Shown piece by piece: positions 1-5,767 of a stretch of DNA of 11,026 nt; the first letter of the stretch is position 1, and every line of letters begins with the position of its first letter. Location: the NCBI GenBank assembly GCA_037134755.1, contig JBAXLO010000159.1, forward strand, positions 1 through 11,026, given 5' to 3'. The stretch comes from JBAXLO01 sp037134755. Lineage in GTDB: Bacteria; Bacteroidota; Bacteroidia; Bacteroidales; JACABE01. The translations under genes and the position numbers were made by a program. The notes below the pieces were generated by a model. It worked only from the letters and a program-made list of their open reading frames with translations. It did not search any database and was not told where the DNA came from.

Positions 1-18
1 TTTCTAAATAAATTTTAT

Positions 19-26
19 TACTTTTG
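19..26 (+). promoter_or_regulatory. Bacteroidota-type -7 promoter element (TACTTTTG)
   Basis: TACTTTTG fits the TAnnTTTG consensus read by the primary sigma factor of Bacteroidota. Transcription would start near base 32, giving a leader of about 105 nt before the first gene. The matching -33 element would lie beyond the left edge of the window and cannot be checked. The same octamer precedes the SRP RNA gene and, inverted, the minus-strand operon that ends near 8998, which supports the assignment. Confidence 0.55.
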
Positions 27-31
27 TACTG

Positions 32-137
32 CTCTAAATCATAAAAAGGCGTTAGCTTACGGAAGCCAAATTCCTACGTCTTATCATAAATAATAATCGC
101 CTCAAGGAATTAGACGAGAATAACAAAGAATTAAGAA
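32..137 (+). other. Possible structured 5' leader of the zinc-ribbon operon
   Basis: This non-coding stretch lies between the promoter-like element and the first start codon. AGGCG (47-51) can pair with CGCCT (98-102) to close a domain. Inside it, GCTT/AAGC (55-58 with 63-66) competes with GGAA/TTCC (61-64 with 71-74), so two exclusive hairpins are possible. It matches no riboswitch class I recognise. It could equally be an ordinary leader with chance pairing. Confidence 0.25.
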
Positions 138-683
138 ATGAAAAAAAACATAAATTATTTCGCAGTTGCTATGGCTGTAATTACAATTATTTCAGTCTTT
201 CTGCCGTGGGCTGAAGCATCAAGCAATGTTAGTTTTGGTGGTTATAGTGGAAGTTATCATTCCGGTGGTATTTCCGGCTTTCTTGTTGGTCCCGGTATTA
301 TAGGTTTAATAGTTGCAATTATAGGTTTGATTATGGCTTTTAATTGTGTTAAGTGGACATTCGTTATAGGTATATTAAATTTTTTGATTGGAATAGGTTA
401 TATTTTGGGATGGTTCAATGCTGGTGGCTCAGTAAGTTACAATTCAAATTTTGGGAGTGGACATGCAAGTGCAAGCGTAAATCCTATGTTTGGATTATTT
501 CTTTTTGTAATTGCTTCTGTATTATTTGGAATTGGATCTTTTACTTATTTAAATAATAACATAAACGTAAGCGAAATAAATAATACGGGACTAAGTGAAA
601 ATATTTTTTGTTCTGAATGTGGAAAGAAATACTCCTCTTCATCAAGAGGTGAGTTTTGTGAAGAATGTGGAAAAAAATTATAA
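138..683 (+). CDS. Four-helix membrane protein with C-terminal zinc ribbon
   Basis: This 181-residue protein is not a named family member that I recognise. Hydrophobic segments lie at about residues 5-25, 45-66, 72-93 and 115-138. The two loops on the far side (about 26-44 and 94-114) are rich in Gly, Ser and aromatic residues. The tail carries a zinc ribbon with Cys158, Cys161, Cys174 and Cys177 as two CxxCG knuckles. With an N-in start and four helices, the ribbon should be cytosolic. The start is ATG at 138, with a lysine-rich N-terminus and no clear Shine-Dalgarno sequence, as is usual in Bacteroidota. The next gene starts 21 bp downstream and also carries a zinc ribbon, so this looks like the first gene of an operon. 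The function is unknown; the coding call is secure. Confidence 0.85.
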   Translation: MKKNINYFAVAMAVITIISVFLPWAEASSNVSFGGYSGSYHSGGISGFLVGPGIIGLIVAIIGLIMAFNCVKWTFVIGILNFLIGIGYILGWFNAGGSVSYNSNFGSGHASASVNPMFGLFLFVIASVLFGIGSFTYLNNNINVSEINNTGLSENIFCSECGKKYSSSSRGEFCEECGKKL

Positions 684-704
684 TAACTTTTAATATCAAA
701 CATA

Positions 705-1103
705 ATGAAAAAATGCACAGAATGTAATTTAAATTACGAAAATGATGAAAAGTTCTGCAAAAATTGTGGTACTCCATTAACAGAAAATAATTCTGTTATT
801 TCAAGTAAATCAAGTAATACATCATTTTTTTTAATGCTTATTATTGCTTGTCATATATTTGCAGTCCTTATTTATCTTTTTATAAATAAACTAATTGCTC
901 CACATTATATTGAAACGCACAACGCTATTGCATTAAATTCTATTTACAATTATACAGGATTATTTATAGCTTTAATAACATTAAGTATTATGGGAGTAGC
1001 TTTCTTTAAGATTCTTGAAAAAAAAATAAAATTGTTTATTGGTATCTGTTTCATAATTATGTTTATTTATTTTATACAAGTAAATATGAATTGGATTTTT
1101 TAA
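705..1103 (+). CDS. Small membrane protein with N-terminal zinc ribbon
   Basis: This 132-residue protein begins directly with a zinc ribbon: Cys4, Cys7, Cys18 and Cys21, spaced CxxC-x10-CxxC. Three hydrophobic segments follow at about 41-61, 80-104 and 107-130. The ribbon is nearly the same as the one at the start of the next protein, including the shared MKKC start and the FC-x-x-CG second knuckle, so the module has been duplicated within the operon. Such zinc-ribbon/transmembrane proteins are common and mostly uncharacterised; the ribbon may bind a protein or nucleic-acid partner on the cytosolic face. The gene sits 21 bp after the preceding one and 20 bp before the next. No specific function can be given. 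Confidence 0.85.
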   Translation: MKKCTECNLNYENDEKFCKNCGTPLTENNSVISSKSSNTSFFLMLIIACHIFAVLIYLFINKLIAPHYIETHNAIALNSIYNYTGLFIALITLSIMGVAFFKILEKKIKLFIGICFIIMFIYFIQVNMNWIF

Positions 1104-1123
1104 TAACATAAAATAATAAATTC

Positions 1124-2758
1124 ATGAAAAAATGTAAAAAATGTGATTTATCATTCGACGATGATAAAAAATTCTGTAGAAAATGTGGTTCTCAATTGGA
1201 AACTTCATCATCTAATAGTCCAAAAGAATTAGTTAAAAAAGAAGTTTATCAGGACAGACTTAAAACAGACCCATTAAATATTGAATTACTTCACGAATAT
1301 ACCCAGTTTCTATTTGATAATTCGTTTTTTGAAGAAACTACTATACATTCATTAAAAATTTTAGAAATTAATAAATCTGATACCTTTGCAAAAGAATTAT
1401 TATTTAAATCATATCTAAAACTTAAATCATTTAAAGAAGCTTCTGAAATATTAGAACAACTACTTGCTGAAAAACCAAATGATATTAAATATTTAGAATA
1501 TCAAGCAAATATTTTAACTGAATTAAATAATTTTGATAAAGCTATTGAATGTTATGATAAAATTATTAAACTACAACCAAATAATATATCTACACTAAAC
1601 GCTAAAGCATTAACATTATTAGAAAATAACAATATAGAAGAAGCTAGTGCTATTTTTTATAAAATATTTTTAGAGAATCAGGATGACAAATTAACAACGG
1701 TTTATGTAGGTATAAACTATACATTAAAGGGAGATTATGAAACTGCCAAGAATATTCTGACACCTATACTGTCTGAAAAAGATACTCCGATACCTAATAT
1801 ACATAAAAGTAGAGGAATCCTTTATTTGGCTTTTAGTCTTTGCCATTTAAATGCAGATATGTCTGAAATCAAAAAATGGTTTAATGTAATTGATTTTAAA
1901 ATATTAAGTACTTATTATCCTAACAATGATGAAAAGACTTTAGTTCAAACTTTTTCAAACATTACAATTAATGCACTAAATACTTTAAAGACTGCTAATA
2001 TTGATATTGATTTATTAAATTTCAAAATAGATTCATCAATATTTTGTTTTACAGAGAATTCTAATTCTGTTTTAGCAGAATTAAATTTTAATTTAGGTGT
2101 TAAACAAAATGAATTTAAATTATATTCAGCTGCTTTAAGTTCAATAAAAAAAACAATTGATCTGACACCTAATGAAAGTAAATATAAAGAAAAATATGAT
2201 GAGGTTAAAAAGCATTTAGATTTATCAAACCGAAAAAATAAAAAAATAGGTGTAACCATAGTTTTGGTTACTTTATTAGGTGTTTTATTAATTTTTTCAT
2301 CAATACATTTTTATAATATTTTTAAAGAAAACAAGGAATGGGAAATTGCAAAAAAGTCTAATACTATACAGTCTTTACAAAACTATATTAATGATTATTA
2401 TCCAGGGGGTAAACATGTTGAAGATGCGATTTGGATGAAAACAAAATTAACTAATACAATTGATTCATATAAAAATTATATTTCAATATCTAAAAATAGC
2501 AAATATATAAATGAAGTAGAAGAAGCTATTTGGGATATAGCTAAATCTGAAAAATATTTAGGTATATATGAGAGCTATGCATCTCTATACAAGAATGGTA
2601 AATTTATAAAAGAAGCTGAAGATTCTATATGGTATCATGTAAAAATTGCAAATACATTTTATTTATATAAAGGATATATCGATCAATTTCCTAATGGGAA
2701 ATATATTAATGAAGCTAAAAGTGCACAAAAGAAAGTTGGACTTAAAGATAAAAACTAG
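1124..2758 (+). CDS. Zinc-ribbon/TPR protein with one membrane helix and four W-punctuated C-terminal repeats
   Basis: This 544-residue protein has four parts. The first is a zinc ribbon (Cys4, Cys7, Cys18, Cys21). The second is an alpha-solenoid with clear TPR signatures at about 85-190, followed by a more diverged helical region to about 370. The third is a single membrane helix at about 376-398, preceded by a basic stretch (RKNKK) that suggests an N-in orientation. The fourth, at about 405-537, is a set of four tandem repeats of 31-33 residues, each opening with Trp, with a consensus close to Y-x-x-Y-I-x-x-(F/Y)-P-N-G-K-Y-I-x-E-A. By the positive-inside rule the ribbon and TPRs are cytosolic and the repeats periplasmic. 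TPRs usually bind proteins, so an adaptor or transmembrane scaffold is likely; this is inference. It is the largest gene of the cluster, and the next gene starts 14 bp downstream. Confidence 0.88.
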   Translation: MKKCKKCDLSFDDDKKFCRKCGSQLETSSSNSPKELVKKEVYQDRLKTDPLNIELLHEYTQFLFDNSFFEETTIHSLKILEINKSDTFAKELLFKSYLKLKSFKEASEILEQLLAEKPNDIKYLEYQANILTELNNFDKAIECYDKIIKLQPNNISTLNAKALTLLENNNIEEASAIFYKIFLENQDDKLTTVYVGINYTLKGDYETAKNILTPILSEKDTPIPNIHKSRGILYLAFSLCHLNADMSEIKKWFNVIDFKILSTYYPNNDEKTLVQTFSNITINALNTLKTANIDIDLLNFKIDSSIFCFTENSNSVLAELNFNLGVKQNEFKLYSAALSSIKKTIDLTPNESKYKEKYDEVKKHLDLSNRKNKKIGVTIVLVTLLGVLLIFSSIHFYNIFKENKEWEIAKKSNTIQSLQNYINDYYPGGKHVEDAIWMKTKLTNTIDSYKNYISISKNSKYINEVEEAIWDIAKSEKYLGIYESYASLYKNGKFIKEAEDSIWYHVKIANTFYLYKGYIDQFPNGKYINEAKSAQKKVGLKDKN

Positions 2759-2772
2759 AATAAAAAAGGGCA

Positions 2773-3090
2773 ATGAAAAAAATATTAATTATTTTAGGAG
2801 CAATAATATTTGCTTCATGTGTTTTTATACGTTGTGATGAAAATAAATCAAGTTCAACACAAAGTTGTAGTGAAAGTGAAGCTTTTGCTTTTGCAAAAAA
2901 ATCTATACAGGCCGCACCAATGGAGATTGGTGCAAGCAATACAATTTCCTCTTCAAATGAAAACTGCGAATATTCATTTTATTTTGAAGGACGAAATAGG
3001 TATTATGAATGTCAAGAAGCTACAATTACAGTAAATAAAACAAATAATGAGTGGAAAGTAATAGATTGTAAATTTAAATCATGTAAATAA
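2773..3090 (+). CDS. Small cysteine-rich lipoprotein
   Basis: This 105-residue protein has a lysine-led hydrophobic signal segment ending in a FASC lipobox-like motif, with Cys16 as the likely lipidated residue. The mature part has six more cysteines (21, 32, 65, 80, 99, 104), enough for three disulfides and consistent with an extracytoplasmic location. After a Ser/Asn-rich linker, a helix (about 35-47) precedes beta-rich sequence with alternating hydrophobics ending in EWKV; this resembles small alpha/beta domains of the cystatin or NTF2 type only in general outline. The start codon is 14 bp after the TPR gene, inside the same operon. A plain secreted protein cleaved near residue 16 is the alternative. 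The specific function is unknown. Confidence 0.75.
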   Translation: MKKILIILGAIIFASCVFIRCDENKSSSTQSCSESEAFAFAKKSIQAAPMEIGASNTISSSNENCEYSFYFEGRNRYYECQEATITVNKTNNEWKVIDCKFKSCK

Positions 3091-3136
3091 TATAAAGTTA
3101 TTATCTATCTATATATGATTTTAAATATTAAAAAAA

Positions 3137-3505
3137 ATGAAAAAAATAATATCAATTTTAGTATTAACAATACTTACTTCAATCATTCTAATAAGTTGTG
3201 GTGGTGGGAGAGATGTAAACTCTAAATTAATTGGCACTTGGTCTGGTAATTGGCAAGGTGATATAATAGGAGAAATAAATTCGGGCAATGCTACAATGGA
3301 AATAAAATCAAATGGAGATGCAGTTCTAAACCTCTCTTCTAGTAAATTGGGTGAAGTAAAACATACCGGATACATTAATAAAGACAATTTTGTTATTACT
3401 TCCAGTTCGGATGGCGAAAAGGTATGCCCAATAGTTAGCCAGAGTAAGGGCTTTAAATTAGTCTTAATCTGGAAACGAATGAATATGGATGTATATTTAA
3501 AATAA
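3137..3505 (+). CDS. Small beta-rich lipoprotein
   Basis: This 122-residue protein has a classic lipoprotein signal: MKK, a hydrophobic core, then LISC with Cys21 followed by three glycines. Glycine after the lipidated cysteine is typical of Bacteroidota lipoproteins, though the rest does not match a strong surface-export signal. The mature domain begins with a K-L-I-G-T-W-S-G motif and continues as short alternating beta strands, the look of lipocalin-like small domains in this phylum. It lies 46 bp after the preceding gene, the widest gap in the cluster, and only 6 bp before the AbiGi-like gene, so it is almost certainly co-transcribed with that one. The family assignment is by overall pattern only. 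Confidence 0.78.
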   Translation: MKKIISILVLTILTSIILISCGGGRDVNSKLIGTWSGNWQGDIIGEINSGNATMEIKSNGDAVLNLSSSKLGEVKHTGYINKDNFVITSSSDGEKVCPIVSQSKGFKLVLIWKRMNMDVYLK

Positions 3506-3511
3506 AAAAAA

Positions 3512-4273
3512 ATGACACTAATAAGTTCAAATGCTTTATTTCATTTTACGGATAAAATGGAAAATATATCAAGTATTTTAAAAAATGGGTTTTATCCAAA
3601 ATACAGTCGTGAAAAAGTCAAAATAAATAAAAATAAGGGAGTACTAGATCGTGCTATACCAATGGTTTGTTTTTGTGATATTCCTTTATCACAAGTAACA
3701 ATCCACACTAAAACATATGGGGAATATGGAATAGGGCTTAAAAAGGAATGGGCTTTAAAAAAGGAATTAAATCCAATTCTTTATTTATATGAGAATTCTT
3801 ACTTTGCACGCTCTATAAACTTAATTAGAGATAAAGTTAAGAATTCAAATACAGACACTGATGATAATCTAGGTATAATCAAAGAAAAGGTTGCAGAAAT
3901 TCTAAGAAATATTAAAAATTATAAAGGTAAGAATTATAAACAAGATTGCAATTTATCAAATAAATCAGTCATATTTTATAATGAAAGGGAATGGAGATAT
4001 CTTCCTCCATATAAAAATAAAGAAGTTAAATTTTGGATAACTAAAAAAGAATTAGATGCTAATCCCAAAAAAATTGAAGAAGAAAATGAGAAGATAATAA
4101 AATATCCACTTAAATTTAATCCATCTGATATAAGATACATAATAGTTAAAAATGAATCTGATATTTCTTTAATGATTCAATCAATAAAAGAAATTTATAA
4201 AAGTAAGCCAAAAATGATTGAAGTCTTATTAACTAGAATAATAACTATTAAGCAAATAAGAGAAGACTTTTAA
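3512..4273 (+). CDS. AbiGi-like protein (abortive infection family)
   Basis: This 253-residue protein matches what I know of the AbiGi family, named from a Lactococcus phage abortive-infection locus where it is thought to be the antitoxin partner of AbiGii. The N-terminus has LFHFT (9-13), then N-x-x-S-I-L-K-N-G-F (18-27), then I-P-M-V-C-F-C-D-I-P-L-S (49-60), a YGEYGIG block (69-75) and KEW (78-80). A second conserved patch is NEREWRYLPP (157-166). The HxT plus N-x-x-x-I-L-x-x-G arrangement also resembles the NAD-binding start of DarT-type ADP-ribosyltransferases, with Glu158 or Glu160 as possible acidic residue; this link is my inference. No signal peptide or membrane helix is seen, so it is cytosolic. 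It is the last gene of the cluster. No AbiGii-type nucleotidyltransferase is present nearby. Confidence 0.75.
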   Translation: MTLISSNALFHFTDKMENISSILKNGFYPKYSREKVKINKNKGVLDRAIPMVCFCDIPLSQVTIHTKTYGEYGIGLKKEWALKKELNPILYLYENSYFARSINLIRDKVKNSNTDTDDNLGIIKEKVAEILRNIKNYKGKNYKQDCNLSNKSVIFYNEREWRYLPPYKNKEVKFWITKKELDANPKKIEEENEKIIKYPLKFNPSDIRYIIVKNESDISLMIQSIKEIYKSKPKMIEVLLTRIITIKQIREDF

Positions 4274-4350
4274 TACTATTTTCAACCAGAGTCATTTGTC
4301 CTGTTTAACAAGGCGTCTCACTTTTTCCTCCAATCTATCGTTGTCTTTGA

Positions 4351-4477
4351 ATTTATATTTAAACCTTGTCTTCGGTTATAAATATAATAATCATCATAAA
4401 TAAAAACATACTGATAAAAAACAAAGAGCGGCAACCAAATAAATGGCAGCCGCTCTTTGTTTTATAACTTCAAGTAC
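4351..4477. repeat. Intergenic repeat unit, copy A
   Basis: This is the first copy of a roughly 125-bp direct repeat. It opens with ATTTATATTTAAACC, which pairs imperfectly with GGTTATAAATATAA (4353-4365 with 4374-4387) around a TTCG-containing loop. It then has an AT-rich spacer and the GC-rich hairpin at 4418-4463, and ends in TTTTATAACTTCAAGTAC. Weak similarity to the other copy continues upstream to about 4331. Copy B lies 225 bp downstream in the same orientation. Confidence 0.7.
4418..4463. terminator. Bidirectional terminator-like hairpin A
   Basis: ACAAAGAGCGGC (4421-4432) pairs perfectly with GCCGCTCTTTGT (4449-4460), and A/T pairs extend the stem at its base. The loop region contains AAATAAAT. 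The A tract on the left and T tract on the right make it a Rho-independent terminator on either strand. It can stop transcripts of the AbiGi-containing cluster and back up the terminator of the opposing operon. Confidence 0.72.
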
Positions 4478-4504
4478 CCTAGTTGGTCGTAGAATGTAGC
4501 CGAG

Positions 4505-4528
4505 GTGCGAAGTTTCCGAACTTCGCAC
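4505..4528. repeat. Perfect 10-bp inverted repeat with TCCG loop
   Basis: GTGCGAAGTT and AACTTCGCAC flank a four-base loop, TCCG. The stem is perfect and more GC-rich than its surroundings. It lies between the two copies of the intergenic repeat and is not part of either. There is no T tract right after it on the plus strand, so it is a weak candidate for an intrinsic terminator. A protein-binding palindrome or the end of a small decayed repeat element are alternatives. Confidence 0.6.
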
Positions 4529-4536
4529 TTATAAAT

Positions 4537-4553
4537 ATTAGATTGTATCTAAT
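4537..4553. repeat. Small AT-rich inverted repeat
   Basis: ATTAGAT and ATCTAAT form a 7-bp palindrome around TGT, just after the GC-rich inverted repeat at 4505-4528. It would be weak as an RNA hairpin. It could be a DNA-binding site or chance in AT-rich sequence. Confidence 0.35.
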
Positions 4554-4575
4554 ACAATTTATCTTTCTTCTTCTC

Positions 4576-4698
4576 ATTTATATTTAAACCCAAGCTTCGG
4601 ATCTAAATATAATAATTATAATAAAGAAAAAGAAACCGAAAACAAAGAGCGGCTACCAAATAAATGATAGTCGCTCTTTGTTTTATAACTTCAAGTAC
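4576..4698. repeat. Intergenic repeat unit, copy B
   Basis: This is the second copy of the repeat seen at 4351-4477, in direct orientation. It has the same order: ATTTATATTTAAACC, a cTTCGg loop, a partly complementary return arm (4578-4590 with 4599-4612), an AT spacer, the GC-rich hairpin and the TTTTATAACTTCAAGTAC end. Differences from copy A are concentrated in the spacer. In the hairpin they mostly keep base pairing, which suggests the folded form matters. Confidence 0.7.
4639..4684. terminator. Bidirectional terminator-like hairpin B
   Basis: AAAACAAAGAGCGGCTA pairs with TAGTCGCTCTTTGTTTT, with one G-T wobble and an AAATAAAT-containing loop. Compared with hairpin A, two mismatched inner positions have become pairs. 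Read on the minus strand it lies about 45 bases after the stop codon of the YwqK-like gene and is followed by T-rich sequence, so it is the likely main terminator of that operon. Confidence 0.72.
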
Positions 4699-4727
4699 TT
4701 TAAGTATTGCAAGTACTCCAAGTACTT
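4692..4727. repeat. Four tandem 9-bp repeats (CAAGTACTT-like)
   Basis: CAAGTACTT, TAAGTATTG, CAAGTACTC and CAAGTACTT follow each other without gaps, just downstream of the minus-strand operon. Each unit holds AAGTACTT or a near match, itself close to palindromic. Repeat unit A ends in the same CAAGTAC but has a single copy, so the array expanded only at copy B. Likely a slippage-prone microsatellite. Confidence 0.6.
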
Positions 4728-4729
4728 TA

Positions 4730-5758
4730 TTACTTCTTAAACAGTGCTTCTAATGCTTTAGTGCTTTCTTCGTCCGAAATAACATCAGTATCGGTAGGAG
4801 GGTTTAATTTAACTTTTAAGAACTTGTTTTCAAAGGCTTGCACTCCTTTTATTGAGGTGTAGTTTGCTGTAAAGCCTTTTGATATTTTCATAAAATTATC
4901 AGTTCCTAAAATATCATCTATCTCAGTAATAGATTCATTTAATTGTAATGTAATATTGCTAAATTTACGGAGATATGCTTTGCCACTGTTACTATATACA
5001 TAAGCAATGCTATCAAAATTGATTGATAATTGCTTGTTAGCCACCATAACCAAAGCTTCTTGTTTCATTAATCTATCTTTAGAATAATACATTTTTTTAC
5101 AAGGCAAACCATTGTCTATCCTGTATTTTATCCAAAGTCCACTTTTATAATCATCTTTGTAAGAACCGGAAGTACGCAATTTGCCATCTGAATTAAATAT
5201 CTGAAATAAACCTTCGAGTTTGCCTTTTTTATAAGTTGCTTTAACAGTTCCCGATGAAAAAGCTGAAGAGAAATTTTGTTCCCAAGGGCCATCTTTTACA
5301 CCATATTTCCAGGTAGTTTTATCAATTAAAGAGCCATCTGCATTATAGGTATGCCATTCGCCATGAGCAAGCGTAGTATTATAAAACTCATCTTTTACCA
5401 TAACCCCCATCTCGTTGTAATACTTCCAAAGACTATCTTTTTTCTGATTAATATAATTACCTATCGACATTTTATTTCCATTAGGATAAAATGTTAAAGT
5501 GCGAGATTTCTTACCATTAGCTGAATAAAATGAAATAGCTTTAATAGTTCCTTCAGGATAATAATATTTAAAAGTATCAGTAGGTTGATTGTTAACAAAT
5601 CTACCCTCATATTTTAATACTCCTTTGTCGTCTTTCTTTTTCCAATAGCCTTGTTTACGGCCTTCTTTATCTGTTTTATTTAATGTGTCTTTAGCCTGTT
5701 GAGCTATAGATGTTAAAGTAAAAGCACATAATACGAAACTGATCAAAATATTCTTCAT
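4730..5758 (-). CDS. Secreted YwqK/MORN-repeat protein
   Basis: This 342-residue protein starts with a signal peptide (MKN, hydrophobic core, cleavage likely after the SIAQ stretch near residue 20). Residues about 36-213 consist of repeated short beta-hairpin units with G-x-W, Y-x-x-x-G and Y-x-N-G patterns, typical of YwqK/MORN-type repeats. Database names for this family mention a toxin-antitoxin antitoxin, but secreted Bacteroidota members are probably envelope or binding proteins. Residues about 214-342 lack the repeat pattern and I do not recognise them; the tail is acidic, then ends in lysines. It is the last gene of the minus-strand operon, 9 bp after the HAD phosphatase gene, and is followed by terminator-like hairpin B. 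The substrate or partner is unknown. Confidence 0.82.
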   Translation of the reverse strand: MKNILISFVLCAFTLTSIAQQAKDTLNKTDKEGRKQGYWKKKDDKGVLKYEGRFVNNQPTDTFKYYYPEGTIKAISFYSANGKKSRTLTFYPNGNKMSIGNYINQKKDSLWKYYNEMGVMVKDEFYNTTLAHGEWHTYNADGSLIDKTTWKYGVKDGPWEQNFSSAFSSGTVKATYKKGKLEGLFQIFNSDGKLRTSGSYKDDYKSGLWIKYRIDNGLPCKKMYYSKDRLMKQEALVMVANKQLSINFDSIAYVYSNSGKAYLRKFSNITLQLNESITEIDDILGTDNFMKISKGFTANYTSIKGVQAFENKFLKVKLNPPTDTDVISDEESTKALEALFKK

Positions 5759-5767
5759 AAACGTTTA

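Larger units (their letters stand above)
4274..4729. other. Gene-free region between convergent operons
   Basis: These 456 bp separate the plus-strand cluster from the minus-strand operon and contain no credible gene. The first 75 bp or so show nothing I can name. The rest is dense in structure: two diverged repeat units each with a strong hairpin, a perfect inverted repeat between them, a small AT hairpin and a 9-bp tandem repeat, all listed separately. The layout suits termination of both operons, and the duplication hints at a non-autonomous repeat element. Confidence 0.7.

Noticed and set aside
353..556. Open reading frame on the plus strand inside the first membrane protein gene
   Set aside because: It lies in another frame of a well-supported gene with clear membrane helices and a zinc ribbon, and its product has no recognisable features.
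541..777. Minus-strand open frame across the end of the first and start of the second gene
   Set aside because: It is antisense to two conserved zinc-ribbon coding segments, with a composition expected from reversed AT-rich coding DNA.
1945..2259. Minus-strand open frame inside the TPR gene
   Set aside because: Fully antisense to the TPR protein; no signal, motif or own start region.
2646..3034. Two short plus-strand frames (2646-2837 and 2810-3034) around the first lipoprotein gene
   Set aside because: Both overlap the TPR and lipoprotein genes in another frame, whereas the lipoprotein frame has a signal peptide and lipobox.
2742..3387. Minus-strand frames 2742-2939 and 3121-3387 opposite the lipoproteins
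   Set aside because: Antisense shadows of the two lipoprotein genes without any supporting motif.
4692..4727. CRISPR array
   Set aside because: Units are 9 bp and contiguous, with no spacers and no cas genes nearby.
4274..4729. Insertion sequence or integrated element between the operons
   Set aside because: Repeats are present but there is no transposase, integrase, tRNA or recognisable target duplication; at most a non-autonomous repeat.
4274..4729. AbiGii-type partner downstream of the AbiGi-like gene
   Set aside because: No open frame of useful length on either strand follows the gene, so the partner is absent here.
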